A DNA stretch of 64,000 nucleotides, taken from Allobosea sp. BK604. GTDB lineage: Bacteria; Pseudomonadota; Alphaproteobacteria; Rhizobiales; Beijerinckiaceae. The translations under genes were made by a program, and so were the position numbers. The stretch is taken from contig NZ_SLZF01000002.1 in assembly GCF_004341515.1 (NCBI RefSeq), forward strand, positions 744,001 through 808,000. Reading direction: 5' to 3'. Each line of letters starts with the position of its first letter. Positions within the stretch are counted from its first letter, which is position 1. Shown piece by piece: positions 59,336 through 64,000 of the stretch. A model generated the notes under the pieces. It was given only the letters and a program-made list of their open reading frames with translations. It did no database searches and had not been told where the DNA came from.

Positions 59336-59427
59336 GATCAAGTCTCCTCAAGGTGGGGATTGCTGGTAGCCCGAGACATCGAGACGCGCAAATGCGCGGC
59401 GCGATAAAGTCGCGCTGGATCCCAGGT

Positions 59428-59874
59428 TCAGGATGCAGCAGCCCAGCCGGCCCAGATCGCCGCATAGCGCCCCGCCTTGCCGACCAGCACCAGTACGATG
59501 AAGCGGCCGAGCGGATAGTTCAGGGTGCCGGCGACCACGGTCAGCGGATCACCGCCGATCGGCAGCCAGGCGAAGAGCAGCGCTGGCCAGCCGAAGCGGC
59601 CGAACAAGGTCTGGGCGCGCGTCAGCTTGTCCGGATCGGGCCGCAGCCGCGCCGGCAGCCGATCAAGCCCACCGCGCGCGATCAGCCGGCCGATCCACCA
59701 ATTGAGGACGGAGCCGGCCGTGTTGGCGAGGCTGGCGGTAAGGAAGAGCGCCAGCGGATCGACGCTTTTCGCAGCGAGCAGCCCGAGGAAGACCGCTTCC
59801 GACTGCGCTGGCAGGATGGTCGCCGCAACGAAGGCCGCGCCCGCCATCAGGGCGAGCGAGCTGAGGGCTTCCAT
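59428..59874 (-). CDS. YqaA family inner-membrane protein
   Basis: A 148-residue membrane protein of the YqaA/DedA-like family (COG1238), with four hydrophobic segments. Family cues: FVAATILPAQSEAVFLGLL, LTASLANTAGSVLNWWIGRL and FGWPALLFAWLPIGGDPLTVVAGTL. DedA-like proteins are involved in membrane lipid or proton homeostasis; the specific role here is unknown. Its ATG immediately follows the coaA stop, so the two are translationally linked. Confidence 0.9.
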   Translation of the reverse strand: MEALSSLALMAGAAFVAATILPAQSEAVFLGLLAAKSVDPLALFLTASLANTAGSVLNWWIGRLIARGGLDRLPARLRPDPDKLTRAQTLFGRFGWPALLFAWLPIGGDPLTVVAGTLNYPLGRFIVLVLVGKAGRYAAIWAGWAAAS

Positions 59875-60888
59875 TCAGAGCCGCCGCAGCGACACTTGCT
59901 GGATGCGGTGGCTCGCGCCCTTGGTCAGGATCAGGCTGGCGCGCTGGCGCGTCGGCAAGATGTTCTCGATCAGGTTCGGCAGGTTGATGCCGGTCCAGAG
60001 ATTCTCGGCGATCGAGAGCGCCTCCTCCTCGCCGATCTCGGCATATTTGCGGAAGAAGGAGCGCGGGTCGCGGAAAGCGGTCTGGCGCAGCGTCATGAAG
60101 CGGTTGACGTACCAGCGATGCAGGTCGTCCTCATGCGCGTCGAGATAGACCGAGAAATCGAAATAATCGGAGACGAAGGGGATGAGCTTGCCGTCCTTCG
60201 GCATGCGATGGTTCGGCTGCAGGACGTTCAAGCCCTCGAGGATCAGGATGTCCGGTCGCTCGACCGTGACCTGCTCGCCCGGCACGACATCGTAGACGAG
60301 ATGCGAATAGACCGGGGCCGCGACCGAAGGCTTGCCGGCTTTCACATCGGAGAGGAAGCGCAGGATTGCAGCGCTGTCATAGCTCTCCGGAAAGCCCTTG
60401 CGCTGCATCAGCCCGCGCCGCTCGAGCTCGGCATTGGGCAGCAGGAAGCCGTCGGTGGTGACGAGCTCGACCTTGGGCGTGTTCGGCCAGCGCGAGAGCA
60501 GCGCCTTCAGCACGCGCGCCGTCGTCGACTTGCCGACGGCGACGGAGCCGGCGACGCCGATGACATAGGGTACCTTCGCTTCGGCCTCGGCCAGCAGGAA
60601 GCGCTGCGTCGCCTTGAACAGCCCTTGCGTCGCGGCGACGTAGAGCGAGAGCAGGCGTGAAAGCGGCAGGTAGATCGCCACGATCTCGTCGATCGAGATC
60701 GGATCGTTCAGCGATTGCAGCTTGACGAGATCGTCGACCGATAGCGTCAGCGGCGCATCGGCGCGCAGATGCGCCCATTCGTCCCGCGTGAAGGTCCGGT
60801 AGGGCGAGACCAGATCCGGATCGACCGGGGCCGGGATAAGACGCTGGTCCATACTGACGCGACCCGCATTCCAGACTTCGACATTCAA
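59875..60888 (-). CDS. coaA: Pantothenate kinase type I
   Basis: A 337-residue enzyme that phosphorylates pantothenate, the first committed step of CoA synthesis. The P-loop [12 protein letters not shown] is at about residues 112-123, followed by [49 protein letters not shown] and [15 protein letters not shown]. The start ATG 60888 gives a slightly extended N-terminus; ATG 60852 (MDQRLIPAP) would also fit the family. It lies 18 bases after hisE, which is its usual neighbour in Rhizobiales. Confidence 0.96.
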   Translation of the reverse strand: MNVEVWNAGRVSMDQRLIPAPVDPDLVSPYRTFTRDEWAHLRADAPLTLSVDDLVKLQSLNDPISIDEIVAIYLPLSRLLSLYVAATQGLFKATQRFLLAEAEAKVPYVIGVAGSVAVGKSTTARVLKALLSRWPNTPKVELVTTDGFLLPNAELERRGLMQRKGFPESYDSAAILRFLSDVKAGKPSVAAPVYSHLVYDVVPGEQVTVERPDILILEGLNVLQPNHRMPKDGKLIPFVSDYFDFSVYLDAHEDDLHRWYVNRFMTLRQTAFRDPRSFFRKYAEIGEEEALSIAENLWTGINLPNLIENILPTRQRASLILTKGASHRIQQVSLRRL

Positions 60889-60906
60889 GGCTTGAACTTC
60901 CTCGAA

Positions 60907-61227
60907 CTAGGGCTTCCGTGCCGCTTTTTCAGCCAGGCCTGACCGTGCGGTGCGGGCCTCAAGCTGGCTTAACACATCCTGCAATGCAACATCGCGCGAT
61001 AATAGCACAACCAAGAGATGATAGAGCAGGTCTGCGCTTTCGGCGATCAGCTCCTCACGATCGCCCTTAACGGCGGCGATGACGGCCTCGACTGCCTCTT
61101 CGCCGAGCTTCTTGGCGGCCCGCTCCGGACCGGCGGCGATCAGCTTGGCTGTCCAGGATTCCTCGGGTGAGGCTTTCGCGCGCGCAGCAACGATCGTTTC
61201 GAGATCGGCGAGGGTGAAGGTGGTCAT
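60907..61227 (-). CDS. hisE: Phosphoribosyl-ATP pyrophosphatase
   Basis: A 106-residue cytosolic enzyme of the second step of histidine synthesis: phosphoribosyl-ATP gives phosphoribosyl-AMP plus pyrophosphate. It shows [29 protein letters not shown] and [13 protein letters not shown], the Glu/Asp metal-binding set of the MazG-like all-alpha fold. The start is ATG 61227, because upstream in-frame starts run into the preceding gene's end. It lies 10 bases after the AT-rich gene at 61238-61720, which separates it from hisF. Confidence 0.96.
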   Translation of the reverse strand: MTTFTLADLETIVAARAKASPEESWTAKLIAAGPERAAKKLGEEAVEAVIAAVKGDREELIAESADLLYHLLVVLLSRDVALQDVLSQLEARTARSGLAEKAARKP

Positions 61228-61237
61228 ATTATGAGCC

Positions 61238-61720
61238 TTAGTACCAGAGCTTACCGAAGACCGAAAAATCAATATCGTACTCACGATCGCGGCTTCCGGC
61301 CCACGACCGCGTTACGACATGATGATCCCCCACCGGGACATCTTTCAGTAGATCAAATCTGACAGAATCAAAAAATCCGCTTTGAACCCAGTTTTTATCT
61401 TTTGAGACCCAATAGATAATGAATTCTTCTGACATCACATTATCGATAAAATATAGAGCGTGCTCAAAATCCCCATCGTCCCCGCTAAAATGATGGTGGA
61501 AATACTCTGAAGCCCAGACCGTCATTTCGTCGCGATCGGTGACGATGATGATGGGACCAATCGGATTTTCGTTTGGAATCCTGACTTCCAAAGCCTTGTG
61601 CGAAGTACCTTCGATCTCGATCGCTGTCGCATGCGCGAGCCAAGCTGGCCGGTGCTTCGAGATCAGGCGCGCAACTGACCGGCTATACTCACTCAGCTCG
61701 TTAACGTGCAGGCTGAGCAC
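61238..61720 (-). CDS. Unrecognised AT-rich gene between hisF and hisE
   Basis: A 160-residue soluble protein [21 protein letters not shown] with no signal, membrane segment or known motif. The composition is acidic and aromatic-rich in the middle ([21 protein letters not shown], written in two parts, then [11 protein letters not shown]). By hand count 61261-61620 is about 46 percent GC, far below its neighbours. It starts with GTG three bases after hisF and ends ten bases before hisE. The size and composition are reminiscent of polymorphic-toxin immunity proteins, but no partner toxin is present, so this is only a guess. Confidence 0.75.
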   Translation of the reverse strand: MLSLHVNELSEYSRSVARLISKHRPAWLAHATAIEIEGTSHKALEVRIPNENPIGPIIIVTDRDEMTVWASEYFHHHFSGDDGDFEHALYFIDNVMSEEFIIYWVSKDKNWVQSGFFDSVRFDLLKDVPVGDHHVVTRSWAGSRDREYDIDFSVFGKLWY

Positions 61721-61723
61721 CGC

Positions 61724-62488
61724 TCAATCCAGCCGCATCGCCAGGCCGGCCTCGGCCATATGCGCCTTCGCCTCGGCAATCGTGTAGGTGCCGAAATGGA
61801 AGATCGAGGCGGCGAGCACGGCGCTGGCCCGGCCCTCGCGCACGCCCGCAACGAGATCGTCGAGATCGCCGACGCCGCCCGACGCGATCACCGGAACCGA
61901 AACGGCATCGGCGATGCGCTGGGTCAGGCCGAGATCGTAGCCGGACTTGGTGCCGTCGCGGTCCATCGAGGTCACCAGCAATTCACCGGCGCCGAGCGAG
62001 ACGACCTCGCGGGCGAAGGCGACGGCCTCGAGACCGGTGGCATTGCGCCCTCCATGGGTGAAGATCTCCCAGCGTCCGGGCGAGACCTGCTTGGCATCGA
62101 TGGCGACGACGATGCACTGGTCGCCGAATTTTTCGGCCGCTTCCTTGACGAAACCGCGATTCGTCACGGCTGCCGTGTTGATCGAGACCTTGTCGGCCCC
62201 GGCGAGCAGCAGCGCGCGGATATCCTCGACCTTGCGCACGCCGCCGCCCACGGTGAGCGGCATGAAGCAGGCCTCGGCCGTGCGCGTGACGACATCGAGC
62301 AGGATGCCGCGGTCCTCATGGCTCGCGGTGATGTCGAGGAAGCAGAGTTCGTCGGCGCCGGCGGCGTCATAGGCCTTGGCGGCCTCGACCGGATCGCCGG
62401 CATCGACGAGATCGAGGAACTTCACGCCCTTGACGACACGGCCGTCCTTGACGTCGAGGCAGGGGATGATGCGGGTCTTCAGGGTCAT
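61724..62488 (-). CDS. hisF: Imidazole glycerol phosphate synthase subunit HisF
   Basis: A 254-residue TIM-barrel cyclase that, with HisH, makes imidazole glycerol phosphate and AICAR. Catalytic Asp12 ([12 protein letters not shown]) and Asp131 (VVAIDAKQ) are present, with phosphate loops TVGGGVR and ASGGVGD. The start is ATG 62488. hisH and hisA are not visible upstream; the next genes upstream are divergent PheC-like genes. Downstream, an unrelated gene separates it from hisE. Confidence 0.97.
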   Translation of the reverse strand: MTLKTRIIPCLDVKDGRVVKGVKFLDLVDAGDPVEAAKAYDAAGADELCFLDITASHEDRGILLDVVTRTAEACFMPLTVGGGVRKVEDIRALLLAGADKVSINTAAVTNRGFVKEAAEKFGDQCIVVAIDAKQVSPGRWEIFTHGGRNATGLEAVAFAREVVSLGAGELLVTSMDRDGTKSGYDLGLTQRIADAVSVPVIASGGVGDLDDLVAGVREGRASAVLAASIFHFGTYTIAEAKAHMAEAGLAMRLD

Positions 62489-62690
62489 GACGGGCTCTGG
62501 AACGACTTTCTCCGCGCCGTGCGGCGCGAGGCGGCGCAACCTAGAGCATTGCGCGCCAAAGTGAAATCGCGGAGCGATACGGCAGCGATGCATGGTGCGA
62601 ACGCCCGGCTCGCCCTGCCATCGGTTGATCCCGATCCGCGGCCCTGCTCTGCTGCGATCGCCGCAAAAACGACCGGCCAAGGGGGCTTCC

Positions 62691-63476
62691 ATGACGACCA
62701 CGACCATTCGCGCCGGCCTGACGGCGGCTTTCGCCATCGTTCTCGGCCTCGGCACGGCCCGAGCCCAGGCACCTGCCAGCCAGCTCGACGCGATCCAGAG
62801 CGCGGGCGTGATCAGGATCTGCACCACGGGAGACTACAAGCCGTTCACCAATGCCGTCGGCGAGAGCTACGAAGGCATCGACATCGAGATGGCGAAGTCG
62901 CTGGCCAAGGCGATCGGCGTCGAGCCGCGCTTCGTGCGGACCAAATGGGCCGAGCTGATCGCCGATTTCACCGGCGGCAAATGCGATGTCGCGATGGGCG
63001 GCATCGGCGTCACGCTCGAGCGCCAGAAGCGCGTGTTCTATTCGACACCGGCGCTGGCGACCGGCAAGGTGCCGCTGGCGCGCTGCTCGGACAAGGAGAA
63101 GTTCCAGAGCGTCGCCGACATCGACAAGGCGGGCGTCACTGCGATCGCCAATCCCGGCGGAACCAACGAGCGCTTCGCCCGGACGAATTTCAAGCAGGCG
63201 AAGATCCAGCTGCACGGCGACAACGTCACGATCTTCGACGAGATCCTGGCCGGCCGGGCCGACGTCTTCGTCACGGAGGCGATCGAGGCGACAGTCCAGG
63301 AGAAGCTGAAGCCGGGCCTGTGCGCGATCAATGTCGACAAGCCGCTGACCTTCATCGAGATCGGCTATCTGCTGCCGCGCGGCGACGTGGTCTTCAAGGC
63401 CTTCGTCGACCAATGGCTGCATCTTGCCAAGCAGACCGGCGAGTACAAGCGCTATTACGATCAGTACCTGCGCTGA
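62691..63476 (+). CDS. PheC-like periplasmic protein (solute-binding fold), copy 1
   Basis: A 261-residue exported protein (signal ending ARAQ, about residues 1-26) of the type II periplasmic-binding fold. It matches P. aeruginosa cyclohexadienyl dehydratase PheC through CTTGDYKPF (44-52), [25 protein letters not shown] (154-164) and [12 protein letters not shown]. PheC converts prephenate or arogenate to phenylpyruvate or phenylalanine in the periplasm; a binding-protein role is the alternative. The start is ATG 62691, with GGGGG six bases upstream. A second copy follows 83 bases downstream. Divergent from hisF. Confidence 0.88.
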   Translation: MTTTTIRAGLTAAFAIVLGLGTARAQAPASQLDAIQSAGVIRICTTGDYKPFTNAVGESYEGIDIEMAKSLAKAIGVEPRFVRTKWAELIADFTGGKCDVAMGGIGVTLERQKRVFYSTPALATGKVPLARCSDKEKFQSVADIDKAGVTAIANPGGTNERFARTNFKQAKIQLHGDNVTIFDEILAGRADVFVTEAIEATVQEKLKPGLCAINVDKPLTFIEIGYLLPRGDVVFKAFVDQWLHLAKQTGEYKRYYDQYLR

Positions 63477-63559
63477 GGCGGCGGGGCGCTCGCAGCCGGA
63501 TTGATCGGCGGCATGTTCCCTGCTCTCCTACGCGCCATAACAAAAGCCGAGGGGTTTCC

Positions 63560-64000
63560 ATGACGACCAAGACGACATTCCACGGGCTCAAACTGGCGGC
63601 CCTGAGCCTGGCCGCCGGGCTCGGCCTGACCGCAGCCGCGCTGGCGCAGACGGCCGCCCCGGCGAGCCAGCTCGACACCATCCAGAGCCGCGGCCATCTG
63701 CTGATCTGCACGACCGGCGACTACAAGCCGTTCACGCTGGCGAAGGATGGCGGCTACGAGGGCATCGATATCGAGCTCGGCAAGTCGCTTGCCAAGGCGA
63801 TCGGCGTCGAGCCGCGCTTCGTCGCCACCAAATGGGGCGACCTGCTGAACGACTTCACCTCGGGCAAATGCGACATCGCCATGGGCGGCATCTCGGTGAC
63901 GCTCGACCGGCAGAAGCGCGCCTTCTTCTCGACGCCCTACATGGTCAACGGCAAGGCGCCGATCGCGCGCTGCGCCGACAAGGACAAGTTCCAGACGATC
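63560..64000 (+). CDS. PheC-like periplasmic protein, copy 2 (cut by window end)
   Basis: The first 147 codons of a second PheC-like gene, running off the window. Signal MTTKTTFHGLKLAALSLAAG then AQTAAPASQLDTIQ, followed by [30 protein letters not shown] and DIAMGGISVTLDRQKR. It is highly similar to copy 1 over the visible part, roughly 70 percent by eye. The ATG is preceded by GAGGGG. Tandem duplication is the simplest explanation. The conserved NPGGTNE region lies beyond the window. Confidence 0.87.
   Translation, partial: MTTKTTFHGLKLAALSLAAGLGLTAAALAQTAAPASQLDTIQSRGHLLICTTGDYKPFTLAKDGGYEGIDIELGKSLAKAIGVEPRFVATKWGDLLNDFTSGKCDIAMGGISVTLDRQKRAFFSTPYMVNGKAPIARCADKDKFQTI

Overview
This is a high-GC alphaproteobacterial chromosomal segment. 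Its gene content and order point to the Rhizobiales, probably a Bosea-like or related lineage: pckA beside chvI-chvG-hprK with a mannose-type EIIA and HPr, an FYDLN-acid gene beside aroA-cmk, divL beside tsaE, addB-addA-trxA, regB-regA, hisF-hisE-coaA, and several palindromic intergenic repeat families of a type common in that order. The genus is inferred from gene order, not from any search. No prophage, insertion sequence, integrase, CRISPR array or rRNA is visible, and almost all of the window looks like core chromosome.

Layout. 1-8.2 kb: a SCO1-type copper protein, a CAP-domain lipoprotein, an ATP-grasp enzyme, a Tat-exported GH3 glycosidase divergent from an OpgG-type periplasmic glucan protein, a small lipoprotein and tRNA-Ala(GGC). 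8.2-20.4 kb: FYDLN-acid protein, aroA, cmk, a vWA protein, hrpB, a class II amidotransferase, an ion antiporter, a DUF4105 protein and pckA. 20.4-27.1 kb: a HugZ-like protein, chvI-chvG, hprK, EIIA and HPr (a regulatory PTS without sugar permeases), then ahcY behind a candidate SahR-type operator. 27.4-39.5 kb: a long co-directional run: divL (tyrosine in place of the H-box histidine), a TsaE-AmgK fusion, a 70-residue protein, murU, addB, addA and trxA. This joins cell-cycle signalling, tRNA modification, cell-wall sugar recycling and recombination repair. 39.5-49.6 kb: doxX, a class A penicillin-binding protein behind a CtrA-like box, VOC, MFS and YgjP genes, a PHB depolymerase, regB-regA and mmcB.

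49.7-64 kb: three genes for making and transferring a 6-deoxy-HexNAc lipid-linked sugar (WreU/WbpL-, WreQ/WbpV- and WreV/WbpM-like), a TetR regulator, cobQ, an aminotransferase, a TPR-like protein, ridA, yqaA, coaA, hisE, hisF and two tandem PheC-like periplasmic proteins, the last cut by the window edge.

Most unusual items: (i) an intergenic repeat whose four copies each abut a gene whose TAG stop lies in the CTA(G) end of the repeat; (ii) two 22-bp palindromes sharing 17 positions, one at the tetR promoter and one on a promoter upstream of cobQ; (iii) an AT-rich unrecognised gene inserted between hisF and hisE; (iv) a pckA terminator hairpin that carries the start codon of the next gene in its loop; (v) the divL / TsaE-AmgK / murU grouping. 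I found nothing I can call a complete new defence or mobile system.
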